Part shown: positions 8,765-18,250 of the stretch, one piece after another
How the letters are laid out: the number at the start of each line of letters is the position of its first letter
Position numbering within the stretch: the first letter of the stretch is position 1
Assembly: GCA_963706905.1 (NCBI GenBank)
Contig: CAVPNY010000011.1
Span: 248,001-312,000, forward strand
DNA from: CAVPNY01 sp963706905
Lineage (GTDB): Bacteria > Chloroflexota > Anaerolineae > Anaerolineales > UBA4823
Length of the DNA: 64,000 nt
Direction: 5' to 3'
The notes under the pieces: model-generated
The model's input: the letters and a program-made list of their open reading frames with translations, nothing else
Databases searched by the model: none
What the model was told of the DNA's origin: nothing
Program-made: the position numbers and the translations under genes

Positions 8765-9539
8765 GTCACAAATCCTGGAGAAACCAGTGCTTACAAACAG
8801 CTTAATGGAGACAATCCACCTGGAGAACGTTGGAGTATGTTATCGGGTTTCTTCAGAACGGGTTTCAAGCTTTAAGGAATATGTGATTCGCCGGGCACAG
8901 GGGAAGATAAACTACAGAGAATTTTGGGCACTGCGAGAGGTTAACCTTTCTATTTACAAGGGGGAAGTCCTTGGGTTGATCGGCCACAATGGTGCTGGAA
9001 AAAGCACCATGCTAAAGCTGATTGCCCGCGTTCTTCGACCTACCGAAGGCAGGGTGGTAGTGCGCGGTCGTGTGGCTCCACTACTCGAATATGGCGCAGG
9101 CTTTCACGCTGACCTCTCCGGAAGAGAAAATATCTTTCTGAATGGCGCAATCCTCGGATTTACCCAACAGGAGATGGAAGAAAAATTCGACCGGATTGTC
9201 GAATTTGCTGAGTTGCGGGAATTCATCGACATGCCCATGCGTAATTACTCCTCTGGAATGTGGGCCCGTTTGGGGTTCGCTGTAGCCACGGATGTTCAAC
9301 CAGATGTGCTGATTATTGATGAGGTGTTATCTGTTGGGGATGAAGCATTTCAAAGAAAGTGCGCGGTACGGATGCAGGAATTCCGGGATAATGGAGCAAC
9401 GATCTTGTTTGTCTCACATAATATGTCGAGCATCGAAATGATGTGCCACCGGGTTGCCTGGATTGATCATGGGCAGGTGAAAGCAGTCGGAGATGTTCAG
9501 GAAATGATTGATATATACCGGCAGAGCCAGGGTGATTGA
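8742..9539 (+). CDS. ABC transporter ATP-binding protein for polysaccharide export (Wzt-like)
   Basis: It has Walker A GHNGAGKST, the ABC signature YSSGMWARLGFA, Walker B LIIDEVLSVGD and the switch His in FVSHN. The spacing and GRENIFLNGAILG match Wzt/TagH exporters of O-antigen or teichoic acid. It lacks the C-terminal carbohydrate-binding extension found in some Wzt proteins, so recognition of a capped chain end is not evident. Start ATG 8742 overlaps the permease stop by 23 bases; ATG 8712 and 8805 are alternatives. It pairs with the permease just upstream. Confidence 0.9.
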   Translation: MSLHTVSESQILEKPVLTNSLMETIHLENVGVCYRVSSERVSSFKEYVIRRAQGKINYREFWALREVNLSIYKGEVLGLIGHNGAGKSTMLKLIARVLRPTEGRVVVRGRVAPLLEYGAGFHADLSGRENIFLNGAILGFTQQEMEEKFDRIVEFAELREFIDMPMRNYSSGMWARLGFAVATDVQPDVLIIDEVLSVGDEAFQRKCAVRMQEFRDNGATILFVSHNMSSIEMMCHRVAWIDHGQVKAVGDVQEMIDIYRQSQGD

Positions 9540-9558
9540 AAGCAGGCGATAGATTCAC

Positions 9559-9582
9559 TTGCCTGGATAATTATCCAGGCAA
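9559..9582. repeat. Perfect 24-bp palindrome after the ABC exporter genes
   Basis: TTGCCTGGATAA is followed directly by its reverse complement, so both halves match over all 12 bases. As RNA it would fold into a ~10-bp stem with a tiny loop. It lies 20 bases after the ATPase stop and is not followed by a run of T. It could therefore be a weak or factor-assisted terminator, an mRNA 3'-end stabiliser, or a protein-binding site for the next gene. Confidence 0.6.
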
Positions 9583-9667
9583 TTAGGAAAATTGTCATAT
9601 AGTTGGATGAGGAGGAATATAGTAAGCTTTGATGACGTTAAATCAGAATATTCGAAAGGATACAGGT

Positions 9668-11161
9668 ATGAATTTCAAAGAAAATTCTCGGCGCCTTCCT
9701 CGTTGGCAGGTTTGGATGATTGGTTTGTTCTGTTTTGGATTGTTGGTTGCCTCGGGGAAATATGTCAGCGCTTCAAATGCTATCTTTGAAGAGCATGCTG
9801 AAAATGCAAGCAACGTCATCTATGTTCCGGTAGTGCTTTTGAACAATCTTCAAATGCCAACTTTTGGCATTGAAAGCAATCAATTAATGCTTAAGGGGAG
9901 TGAAATACTGGATCGAGGAACTGCATTGGATGTGAATTGGGCAAGGTTAGGGAACCGGGTTTCCTGGGAGAAATTACAGCCCAATCCTGGGGTTGCGATT
10001 GATTGGTCACAACTTGAAAAGTTTGAAAAAGAGTTAATCGCGCTTAAAGAAGCAGGTATGACCCCATTGGTTACCGTACAAAGATACCCTCATTGGGCAG
10101 TCCAAGATGCAAGGCTTGATCACCAGCTCACCTCCTGTGGGCCTCTAAGAGCGGACACATTTGATGAGTTCGCCGAATTCATGCGAGCTGTGGTGAACCG
10201 TTATAAGGCGCCTCAATATGGAGTGCATAACTGGGAGCTGGGTAATGAACCGGATGTCGATCCAGACTTGCTGCCTGTCGATTGGGGCTTTGGCTGTTGG
10301 GGTGATATCGATGATCCATTCTATGGGGGAAAACATTACGGTGAAATGATCAAGGTGGTGGGTCAGGCAATCAAAGAAGCCGATCCAACGGCTACTGTTT
10401 GGCTTGGAGGGCTCTTGCTGGCTACACCAGAAACCAGCGATCCGAACTACGGAAAACCCGAATTGTTTTTCAAAGGCGTTTTAGAAGCCGGAGCTGCGCC
10501 TTATTTTGACGTGGTAGGCTACCATTGGTATCCCCCCTATCGTAATGTTGTGGATGATCATGATCTAAGCGATGGAAAATGGGCCGATTGGGGCGGCGGG
10601 ACGATTGGTAAGGCCCAATTCTTGCGCCAGACAATGGATGAGTATGGGGTGGACAAACCGCTTGTTTTGAATGAAACCGGTTTGATGTGTGTGGAATCCT
10701 CAAGTTACTGTAATCCAATGCCTGTCCCTGCTTTCTATGAAATGCAGGCGGACAATTTGATCCGTTCCTTTGTGCGCGGGCTTTCTGTGGATGTGGAAGG
10801 CTTCATCTGGTATACATTAAATGGACCAGGTTGGCGATTCACGGGCTTGCTGGATGAGAACAACGATCCATATCAAGCCTATTTTGCTTACCAGCACCTG
10901 GCACTCCAGCTCAACAATGCTCGATACACCGGGGTTGTTAACCATGCCTCAGGCGTTGAAGCCTATTCATTTCGACGCGGAAGCGAAGTTGTACAGGTTA
11001 TCTGGACTCGAGCCAATAATGTAATTCCAATCACTTTCCCAGTAGCAAAGTTTATTGCTGCCTACGACCGCGCGGGGAACCCTATTGTCCCAACTCCAGT
11101 TGGGGATAGTTACGAGATTAATGCACGCTTCACGCCCACATTTGTTGTGCTCAATCCATAA
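9668..11161 (+). CDS. Secreted glycoside hydrolase-like protein (GH39/GH5-type TIM barrel)
   Basis: An N-terminal signal peptide (basic RRLPRWQ then a hydrophobic stretch) precedes a mature chain of about 460 aa. Features of clan GH-A barrels are visible: WELGNEPDV (the NEP motif carrying the likely acid/base Glu), VVGYHWYPPY, and LVLNETGL carrying the likely nucleophile Glu. ATG 9668 has AAAGGA seven bases upstream; ATG 9632 is less well placed. Shortly after the signal peptide comes IYVPVVLLNN. The enzyme would act outside the cell, perhaps trimming the polysaccharide made by this locus. The substrate is unknown. Confidence 0.75.
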   Translation: MNFKENSRRLPRWQVWMIGLFCFGLLVASGKYVSASNAIFEEHAENASNVIYVPVVLLNNLQMPTFGIESNQLMLKGSEILDRGTALDVNWARLGNRVSWEKLQPNPGVAIDWSQLEKFEKELIALKEAGMTPLVTVQRYPHWAVQDARLDHQLTSCGPLRADTFDEFAEFMRAVVNRYKAPQYGVHNWELGNEPDVDPDLLPVDWGFGCWGDIDDPFYGGKHYGEMIKVVGQAIKEADPTATVWLGGLLLATPETSDPNYGKPELFFKGVLEAGAAPYFDVVGYHWYPPYRNVVDDHDLSDGKWADWGGGTIGKAQFLRQTMDEYGVDKPLVLNETGLMCVESSSYCNPMPVPAFYEMQADNLIRSFVRGLSVDVEGFIWYTLNGPGWRFTGLLDENNDPYQAYFAYQHLALQLNNARYTGVVNHASGVEAYSFRRGSEVVQVIWTRANNVIPITFPVAKFIAAYDRAGNPIVPTPVGDSYEINARFTPTFVVLNP

Positions 11162-11190
11162 CTCTTGATGAAGATGGCGCGATAGTAAAC

Positions 11191-11240
11191 ATGGTGTAGA
11201 TTGGGTGCCGATTGCTCAATTTACACCATTTTCATTTCCT
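11191..11240 (+). terminator. Rho-independent terminator after the glycosidase gene
   Basis: ATGGTGTAGATTG (11191-11203) pairs with CAATTTACACCAT (11217-11229), giving a 13-bp stem with one G-U pair and a 13-base loop. T-rich TTTCATTT follows. It lies 30 bases past the glycosidase stop. Confidence 0.7.
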
Positions 11241-11288
11241 ATCAAGTTGGTAACAGAAGGGGTGTGATCCAACTTAGCCTCATTCAAT

Positions 11289-13247
11289 ATGCAAAACCTT
11301 ATCCGAACTGTAAATATGATCCGATTCCCGGATTCAATAATCAGAATTCTTGGATTGATTCTTTCGTTTTTAGCATTCGGATATGCACTCGTTTTTTTGG
11401 TGATAGCTACCATGCGATTGATATATCCCTTCGAACTTGAGTGGATCGAAGGTGCTTATGTAGACCAGGCATTGCGGATTTCACAAGGTTACTTTCCATA
11501 CAGTCCGCCTAATATTTTTCTAATCCCCATCTCAAAGACACCGGTTTTCTTTTACCTCTCTGCGGGATTAATGAAAGTCCTCGGTACCGGATTTCTAGCG
11601 CCTCGTCTGATATCAATTCTTTCTACAATCGGTACCTGCGGATTGTTGCTATGGGCGGTTAAATTAGAATCAAGATCTTGGATACCCGGGATCTTGGCAG
11701 CTGGAATCTATATTGCCAGCTACCGTTTGAGCGGTGCATGGATGGATTTGGCGAAGACCGACTCGTTGTTCTTATTCATACTCCTGGCGGCATTTATTAT
11801 CGGGCAACGCGCCCAGCGCTGGCCGGGATGGGTTTTGAGTGGGATTTTATTTGCACTGGCATACTTTACCAAGCAGCTCGCACTGCCGATCATATTGATC
11901 CTGGGAGGAGTCTCCTTGGTGGTTCGGCGCGGCCGAAATTGGATCCAATGGATAACTACACTGGTGGTGGGAATTGGGCTGTTCTGGGGAATTGATTACT
12001 TGAGCCAGGGTTGGTTTTCTTTTTATACCTTAGAAACTGGTACCAGCCACACTCGAGTCGAGGATATAGGCCTGTTCTGGAAGAAGTTACTTCCAGCCAT
12101 GTGGCCGGCTATTATCCTGGCAGTCTATTATGCTTGGTCGGTTTTCCGGCGAAGCAATCTATTTAAACTAGAACTGCGGCCAGGGGATTGGGAGAATTTG
12201 GCTTTTGGGGGGATTCTTGTGATTACCAGTTGGAGTATTTTCCTAAAAGTATGGACTTATGACAATGGACTAATGATGGCGGCACTCGGGATGGCTTTGT
12301 TAAGCGGTCTGGGTTTGGCTGAATTGGAGCAACGTTTTCTTCCTGTGACAACAGCACAGACTGGAAATGCAGGCCATGCAGCAGCTCTCTTACTTGGGAT
12401 AATTCAATTAGCCATCCTCCTATATAATCCGGTTGAACAAATACCTGCCCAGAAAGATAAAGCCGCTGGAGAAGCGTTCGTCGGCAGGTTGGAGCAGCTC
12501 TTTGGTGAGGTGCTGGTTTTCAACCATGGATTCTATTCTCGCCTGGCAGGAAAACAGGCATACCTGCATAGCGCCCCCTTTTCTGATGTTCTGGGTGCGA
12601 ATATTCCCAAGACGGATATAGAAAATTACCAGCGCCGACAGGCAGTGATTGATATGTTTGACCAGACCATCGCTGACCAATATTTTAATTGGATCATTCT
12701 TGATGATCCGAATACCAGTTGGACACCATATTACCTGTTTTTCGAAGACATCACTCCTCAGGGCAATGCCTTAACCCCGGTCACAGGCGCCTCAGCCCGT
12801 CCGGCAAGTCTGACTGTGAAGAATCCAGTAGCACGCGGAGGAGAGATGCCGTTGACCGATCCGACTTTCGATTTTGTGTTTTCCCAGGGATGGTTGAAGC
12901 TTGATGATGGCAGGTGGGCTATGGGTCCACGGGCTGAACTGGAGTTGTTCCTTGAAAGAGAAAGGTATGAGCTGGAAATAACTGTCAAGCCCAATTGTAA
13001 AAATGACCACTCTAGAGTAGAGAAGATGATTTTTGGCTGGAATGAGCACCACCTTGGAGCAGTCCAATTTAATTCGTGCGAATCTCAATCTATCAATGTT
13101 GACCTGCCTAAAAAGCTAATCCGGAAAAATGCCAATAATTTATGGTTTGAGTTTGAGGGGGTGAACGATGAACAATCAGCCTCTGAGCCAGAAGCAATGG
13201 CGCAAGCATTGGTTGAGTTTAAAACAATAGCATTTATTCCTGAATAA
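11289..13247 (+). CDS. GT-C fold membrane glycosyltransferase, PMT/GT39-like
   Basis: The 652-aa protein has a membrane-spanning N-terminal ~400 residues and a soluble, probably external C-terminal ~230 residues. The first loop FELEWIEGAYVDQALRISQG followed by TPVFFYLSAGL matches the PMT_2/ArnT domain, with conserved acidic residues expected to contact the polyprenyl-phosphate sugar. The C-terminal domain looks beta-rich and is not recognised. It is the first gene after a terminator and is closely followed by another GT-C gene. Confidence 0.72.
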   Translation: MQNLIRTVNMIRFPDSIIRILGLILSFLAFGYALVFLVIATMRLIYPFELEWIEGAYVDQALRISQGYFPYSPPNIFLIPISKTPVFFYLSAGLMKVLGTGFLAPRLISILSTIGTCGLLLWAVKLESRSWIPGILAAGIYIASYRLSGAWMDLAKTDSLFLFILLAAFIIGQRAQRWPGWVLSGILFALAYFTKQLALPIILILGGVSLVVRRGRNWIQWITTLVVGIGLFWGIDYLSQGWFSFYTLETGTSHTRVEDIGLFWKKLLPAMWPAIILAVYYAWSVFRRSNLFKLELRPGDWENLAFGGILVITSWSIFLKVWTYDNGLMMAALGMALLSGLGLAELEQRFLPVTTAQTGNAGHAAALLLGIIQLAILLYNPVEQIPAQKDKAAGEAFVGRLEQLFGEVLVFNHGFYSRLAGKQAYLHSAPFSDVLGANIPKTDIENYQRRQAVIDMFDQTIADQYFNWIILDDPNTSWTPYYLFFEDITPQGNALTPVTGASARPASLTVKNPVARGGEMPLTDPTFDFVFSQGWLKLDDGRWAMGPRAELELFLERERYELEITVKPNCKNDHSRVEKMIFGWNEHHLGAVQFNSCESQSINVDLPKKLIRKNANNLWFEFEGVNDEQSASEPEAMAQALVEFKTIAFIPE

Positions 13248-13257
13248 AATCAGTTCT

Positions 13258-14733
13258 ATGGAGCATTCCACACCTCTTGAGGGAATTGAAAATCGGATTT
13301 CCAAAAAAGGATTGATCTTGCCGATTGGGTATATCTTCATTATGTCATTGGGGATATATCTCTTGTTTTCTGGGTGGTCATATGATGATCCGTTTATCAC
13401 CTATCGGTACGCGTTTAACCTGGCGCATGGGATTGGATTTGTTTACAACCAGGGAGAGCGTGTCTTAAGCACCACGACGCCATTATTTGCTCTGGGACTG
13501 GCGCCCTTTTCTTACCTTGGTGCTCAGTTGCCACGCTTTGCCGTCCTGGTGGGGGCGATCAGCCTGGCTTTGGGTGGCTTATTGATTTGGGATCTGGGGC
13601 GAGTATGGAAGGCGCCATTGGTTGGTTGGGCTGGGCTAATCCTGTATCCGACTTTCCCGTTACTCGTGATGACGCTTGGCTCTGAAACTCCTTTGTATCT
13701 GGCTATGTGCTTAGGGACGTTTGTTGCTTATATACGAAGACGCTACACATTGGCGGGGTTACTGGCAGCGCTGGCTATTCTGACCCGACCGGACGGCGCT
13801 GTGCTGGGAGTGATCCTGGTTGGTGACTTTTTACTCAGACGGCGGGAGAAAATCCCATGGAAGGCGGTCGCCATCTTTGCAGGAATACTGGTCGCCTGGA
13901 TTGGATTCGCCTGGATTTATTTTGGTTCTCCGGTGCCAGCTACCCTGGCTGCCAAGCAGCACCAGGGATCGATGGCAATCAGCCAGCGTTTTGCGGGGGG
14001 GTTCCTGACCGTTGCTGGCTGGTATGTATCCTGGCCTTACCTACTGGCTGCGATCTGTGCGACTGCCGGAGTTATTCTCGCGATGTGGAAGAAGCGAGAA
14101 TGGCTATTATTTCTGGCATGGCCGGTGGCATACTTTTTGGCTTATTCAATTCTTGGTGTCAGCCGTTATTTTTGGTACTATGCTCCACTGGTGCCAGGGT
14201 TTATTGTGGGTATTGGATTGGGGATTACATGGATCCCCAATCTGTTTGCCAGAAGTGTTACGCCACCAACAAGAATTAAATCCAGGTTGGTACCGATGAT
14301 GAGTGGAATCATACTAGGAGTATTCCTCTTTGGTCAGGTGAGATCATTGCTTGTGATGTATCGGAATCCCGACCGGCGCACGGCGATGTACCAGGCCATC
14401 GGTGAGTGGTTAGAGTCAAATACTGAGTCCTGGGACAGGATTGGTGCCTTAGAAGTGGGTATTATAGGATTTTTTGCACAGCGGCCGATGGTTGATTTCG
14501 CTGGTCTTATTCAACCTCAGGTGGCGGATCAACTTCAAAAACAAACCACCTACGAGGATGCCGCCTTATGGGCATTAGGAAATTTCCATCCGAAATACCT
14601 TGTTCTGCAAAAGGGGGTGTTCCCCCAGCTCGAGACCGGTCTTGTTGCACAAATCTGTGAGATGAAGAAAATTTTTCGTGGGGAAGAGTTTGATTTTCCG
14701 CAAGACCTGATCGTCTATGTCTGTGATTATTAA
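13258..14733 (+). CDS. GT-C fold membrane glycosyltransferase
   Basis: A 491-aa polytopic protein. The motif YDDPFITYRYAFNLAHG, then GERVLSTTTPLFALGL, is a recognisable pattern of a bacterial GT-C group that includes arabinofuranosyl/mannosyl-transferase-like proteins using polyprenyl-phosphate donors. The DD pair in the first external loop is the likely catalytic or metal-binding element. It starts ten bases after the preceding GT-C stop, so the two are probably co-translated and may act in sequence. Confidence 0.75.
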   Translation: MEHSTPLEGIENRISKKGLILPIGYIFIMSLGIYLLFSGWSYDDPFITYRYAFNLAHGIGFVYNQGERVLSTTTPLFALGLAPFSYLGAQLPRFAVLVGAISLALGGLLIWDLGRVWKAPLVGWAGLILYPTFPLLVMTLGSETPLYLAMCLGTFVAYIRRRYTLAGLLAALAILTRPDGAVLGVILVGDFLLRRREKIPWKAVAIFAGILVAWIGFAWIYFGSPVPATLAAKQHQGSMAISQRFAGGFLTVAGWYVSWPYLLAAICATAGVILAMWKKREWLLFLAWPVAYFLAYSILGVSRYFWYYAPLVPGFIVGIGLGITWIPNLFARSVTPPTRIKSRLVPMMSGIILGVFLFGQVRSLLVMYRNPDRRTAMYQAIGEWLESNTESWDRIGALEVGIIGFFAQRPMVDFAGLIQPQVADQLQKQTTYEDAALWALGNFHPKYLVLQKGVFPQLETGLVAQICEMKKIFRGEEFDFPQDLIVYVCDY

Positions 14734-14768
14734 GTTAGAATTGGCGCGGAGGGCTTCCATTCTCTCTC

Positions 14769-15317
14769 ATGAAGTTTAAAGCTTCCCGAATTCCTGATGT
14801 GCTTTTGATCGAGCCCGATGTGTATGGTGACGATCGCGGTTTCTTTTTAGAGACCTATCATGCCGACCATTATTTAGCCAATGGGATCGGAGCCTCATTT
14901 GTACAGGATAATCATTCCGGATCTAGAAGATCTGTATTGCGTGGGCTGCACTACCAAATCCAGCAAGCGCAGGGGAAGTTGGTCCGAGTAGTTGCTGGAG
15001 AGATATTCGATGTGGCGGTTGATTTGCGTCGCTCATCATCAACATTTGGTAAATGGGCTGGACAATGCCTCTCTGCTCAAAACAAGTACCAGCTCTGGAT
15101 TCCACCGGGTTTTGCTCATGGTTTTTTTGTTATGAGCGACTGGGCTGAAATTGTTTATAAAGCAACCGATTATTATGCCCCGCAGTGGGAGCGAACATTG
15201 CTGTGGAGTGATCCAGCAATCGGGATTGCCTGGCCTCTTCATTATGATACAACACCGATCTTATCCAGTAAAGATCAAAACGGCATCCCTCTGGCGCAAG
15301 CTGAGACATATTCATAA
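14769..15317 (+). CDS. rfbC: dTDP-4-dehydrorhamnose 3,5-epimerase
   Basis: The 182-aa cupin-fold protein matches RmlC in length and motifs. It has FLETYHADHY, FVQDNHSGS, RGLHYQ (with the catalytic His) and WIPPGFAHGF. It converts dTDP-4-keto-6-deoxyglucose to dTDP-4-keto-L-rhamnose, step three of dTDP-L-rhamnose synthesis. It leads a contiguous rfbC-B-A-D operon that supplies L-rhamnose to the surrounding glycosyltransferases. Confidence 0.95.
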   Translation: MKFKASRIPDVLLIEPDVYGDDRGFFLETYHADHYLANGIGASFVQDNHSGSRRSVLRGLHYQIQQAQGKLVRVVAGEIFDVAVDLRRSSSTFGKWAGQCLSAQNKYQLWIPPGFAHGFFVMSDWAEIVYKATDYYAPQWERTLLWSDPAIGIAWPLHYDTTPILSSKDQNGIPLAQAETYS

Positions 15318-15354
15318 AGACAATTCAAATTAGAAAAAACCAATAGGTGAATTG

Positions 15355-16440
15355 ATGCAAAGGGTGATGATTACAGGTGGGGCAGGTTTTATTGGCTCCA
15401 ATTTTGTCAGATATCTCCTGGGAGAACAGCCGGATGTACAAATTATTAACCTGGATGCATTAACCTATGCCGGAAGTCTCGAAAACCTGAGGGACTTGCC
15501 CGATCCGCAAAGGCATACCTTTGTCCATGGTGATATCTGTGATAGAAAATTAGTTGATCAGATCATCCATGAGAGCCAGGTTCAAACAATCGTTCACTTT
15601 GCTGCTGAGTCGCATGTTGACCGCTCGATCCTCGATCCAGAACCGTTTATCCGAACCAATATCTTTGGCACCTACACATTGCTAGAGGCTGCTCGTCAGG
15701 CCTGGATCGTAGATCGGATCTTGCCTCAAGAACAGGTCCGGTTTCACCATATCTCAACAGACGAGGTGTTTGGTTCCCTAAAACCAGACGAGGCGGCATT
15801 TTCAGAGACAACCCAATATGCCCCAAATTCACCTTACGCGGCTTCTAAAGCATCCAGCGATCACTTGGTGCGTGCTTACCATCATACTTTCGGTTTGCCG
15901 GTCTCAATTACCAATTGCTCAAACAATTATGGACCATACCAGTTCCCTGAAAAATTGATCCCATTGATGATTCTGAACGCTTCGCAGGGGATTAATTTGC
16001 CTGTTTATGGCGATGGACAACAGATCCGCGACTGGTTGTATGTTTCAGATCATTGTGAAGCGATTTGGAGAGTGATTGAAGATGGACAACCTGGTGAAAC
16101 CTATAATTTAGGTGGTAACAACCAGCCTGCCAATCTGACGGTGGTTCACACCCTGTGTGATATCCTGGATGAATTGATGCCAGACTCTGATTTTGTCCCC
16201 CACAAATCGTTAATCCAATATGTCGCTGACCGACCTGGTCATGACAGGCGCTACGCCATAGACATCACCAAGATCCGTAATGGGCTAGGCTGGCAGCCTC
16301 GCGAGTCGATCGAAAGTGGTCTGTTGAAGACTGTCACATGGTACCTTGAAAACCCCGCCTGGGTGGCAGCAATCCACCAACACCAGGATTATCAAGGTTG
16401 GCTACAGAAGAATTACTCAGGACGAGGAACATTAGCATGA
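15355..16440 (+). CDS. rfbB: dTDP-glucose 4,6-dehydratase
   Basis: The protein is 361 aa from ATG 15355 (TTG 15352 just upstream is less likely; AGGTGA precedes). It has the Rossmann motif GGAGFIGSNF, HFAAESHVDRS, STDEVFG with the catalytic Asp-Glu pair, and SPYAASKASSDH with the Tyr-Lys pair, all diagnostic of RmlB. It dehydrates dTDP-glucose to dTDP-4-keto-6-deoxyglucose with bound NAD. The stop overlaps rfbA's ATG by four bases. Confidence 0.96.
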   Translation: MQRVMITGGAGFIGSNFVRYLLGEQPDVQIINLDALTYAGSLENLRDLPDPQRHTFVHGDICDRKLVDQIIHESQVQTIVHFAAESHVDRSILDPEPFIRTNIFGTYTLLEAARQAWIVDRILPQEQVRFHHISTDEVFGSLKPDEAAFSETTQYAPNSPYAASKASSDHLVRAYHHTFGLPVSITNCSNNYGPYQFPEKLIPLMILNASQGINLPVYGDGQQIRDWLYVSDHCEAIWRVIEDGQPGETYNLGGNNQPANLTVVHTLCDILDELMPDSDFVPHKSLIQYVADRPGHDRRYAIDITKIRNGLGWQPRESIESGLLKTVTWYLENPAWVAAIHQHQDYQGWLQKNYSGRGTLA

Positions 16441-17324
16441 AAGGTTTAATTCTGGCGGGCGGGCGCGGCACCCGGTTATTTCCATTGACGATTGGCGTCA
16501 GCAAACAACTTCTTCCTGTGTACGACAAACCGATGGTGTACTATCCTCTTTCAATGTTGATGCTGGCCGGAATTCGTGAAATCCTGGTGATTAGCACACC
16601 TGAGGCGATGCCAGCTTTTAGAGCTCTATTACGCGATGGGAGCCAATGGGGGCTCAAGTTTTCTTATAAAGAGCAGTTAGAGCCACGCGGACTGGCAGAT
16701 GCCTTCCTGGTCGGGAGGAACTTTATTGGGTCAGCGCCAGCCTGTTTGATTTTGGGAGATAACATCTTCTTTGGTCAGGGTTTGCAAGCCAGCTTGCGAA
16801 AAGCCTCGCAACTTAATAGTGGTGCCCTTATTTTTGCTTATCCGGTGCGAGATCCGGAACGCTATGGCGTAGTCGAGTTTGATGGGCAAGGCAAAGCCTT
16901 GAGTATAGAAGAAAAACCGAAGGAGCCGCGTTCACATTTTGCTGTACCGGGTATCTATTTTTATGATAACCGGGTTGTCCAATTTGCCGAAGAATTAGTC
17001 CCTTCTGCTCGCGGGGAGATTGAGATTACAGACTTGAATTGTAAATACCTTGAACTAGGAGAACTGCGGGTGGAGATGCTTGGTCGGGGGGTCGCCTGGT
17101 TGGACGCTGGAACACATGAATCTTTACTCCAGGCGGCCAGTTTTGTCCAGGCGGTGGAAGATCGTCAGGGTATGATGATCTCATGTCCTGAAGAGATCTC
17201 TTACCGGTTGGGGTATATCTCCGAACATGATCTGCGGGAACAGGCAAAGATCATCAATAATCAATATGGGGATTATCTCATGCGCCTGCTGGATGAAGAA
17301 GACCCCTTCCTAGACAAGGATTAA
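16437..17324 (+). CDS. rfbA: Glucose-1-phosphate thymidylyltransferase
   Basis: The start ATG 16437 overlaps the rfbB stop (ATGA) and gives the canonical N-terminus MKGLILAGGRGTRLFPLT. The 295-aa length and the KQLLPVYDKPM, LGDNIFFG and EKPKEP motifs identify RmlA. It condenses glucose-1-phosphate with dTTP to dTDP-glucose, the first step of the rhamnose pathway. An upstream in-frame extension to 16398 exists but lies inside rfbB and is rejected. Confidence 0.96.
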   Translation: MKGLILAGGRGTRLFPLTIGVSKQLLPVYDKPMVYYPLSMLMLAGIREILVISTPEAMPAFRALLRDGSQWGLKFSYKEQLEPRGLADAFLVGRNFIGSAPACLILGDNIFFGQGLQASLRKASQLNSGALIFAYPVRDPERYGVVEFDGQGKALSIEEKPKEPRSHFAVPGIYFYDNRVVQFAEELVPSARGEIEITDLNCKYLELGELRVEMLGRGVAWLDAGTHESLLQAASFVQAVEDRQGMMISCPEEISYRLGYISEHDLREQAKIINNQYGDYLMRLLDEEDPFLDKD

Positions 17325-17331
17325 CAAAAGC

Positions 17332-18213
17332 ATGTTACAGATCCTGCTACTCGGAAAGATTGGACAGTTAGGTTGGGAACTCCAACGGTCGTTGGCGACC
17401 TTAGGTGAGATCACTTCCCTGGATTATCCAGAGATCGACCTAACCGAGGCCGAGCAATTAAGGCCAATTATTCGAAAGACGAGACCAAAAATAATAATCA
17501 ACGCTACGGCTTATACGGCTGTAGATAAGGCTGAAAGTGAGCCTCACATTGCCTTGGCGATCAATAACCATGCGGTTGGTGTTATGGCTGAAGAGGCGCA
17601 TGGGTTGGGTGCCGCATTCATCCATTACTCGACGGACTACGTTTTCGATGGGACTAAGAGCAGTCCATACCAGGAAGACGATCAAACAGATCCACTAGGC
17701 GTTTATGGACAAAGTAAGCTTGCTGGAGAATTGTCTATCCAGGCGGCTGGAGGATCTTACTTGATCCTGCGCACTAGCTGGGTCTATAGTCTTCGCCGGG
17801 AAAGTTTTGTTTCCAAAGTTTTGGAGTGGTCGCGCAAACAAACAACTTTGCGTGTAGTGAATGACCAGGTTAGTAACCCAACTTGGTGCCGGATGCTTGC
17901 CGAAATCACCGCGCAGCTACTGACAATGGCTGGAAAAGACAGTGCAGCCTGGCTGGGTGAGCGGAGGGGAATTTACCATCTGGCAGGCGATGGTTATGCC
18001 AGCCGCTATGAATGGGCCCAGACGATCCTGGCCTTGGACCCGCTCCGATCTGAGCAAATTGTTGAAGAATTGCAGCCTGCTTTGACGAGTGAATTTACCA
18101 CTCCGGCGCGTCGCCCATTGTACTCGGTTCTGAATTGTGATCAATTCACGGATACCTTTGGGCTGAAATTACCGACCTGGCAGGATGCGCTCCGGATGGC
18201 GATGGAAAGCTAG
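17332..18213 (+). CDS. rfbD: dTDP-4-dehydrorhamnose reductase
   Basis: A 293-aa RmlD homologue. It has the N-terminal GKIGQLGWEL nucleotide-binding loop, ATAYTAVDKAE, HYSTDYVFDG, and VYGQSKLAGE with the catalytic Tyr-Lys pair. It reduces dTDP-4-keto-L-rhamnose to dTDP-L-rhamnose, completing the four-step pathway. It begins eight bases after rfbA. Confidence 0.95.
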   Translation: MLQILLLGKIGQLGWELQRSLATLGEITSLDYPEIDLTEAEQLRPIIRKTRPKIIINATAYTAVDKAESEPHIALAINNHAVGVMAEEAHGLGAAFIHYSTDYVFDGTKSSPYQEDDQTDPLGVYGQSKLAGELSIQAAGGSYLILRTSWVYSLRRESFVSKVLEWSRKQTTLRVVNDQVSNPTWCRMLAEITAQLLTMAGKDSAAWLGERRGIYHLAGDGYASRYEWAQTILALDPLRSEQIVEELQPALTSEFTTPARRPLYSVLNCDQFTDTFGLKLPTWQDALRMAMES

Positions 18214-18250
18214 CCGGAGAAGATCCAACAAGTAGTACAGCTACTTCGTG

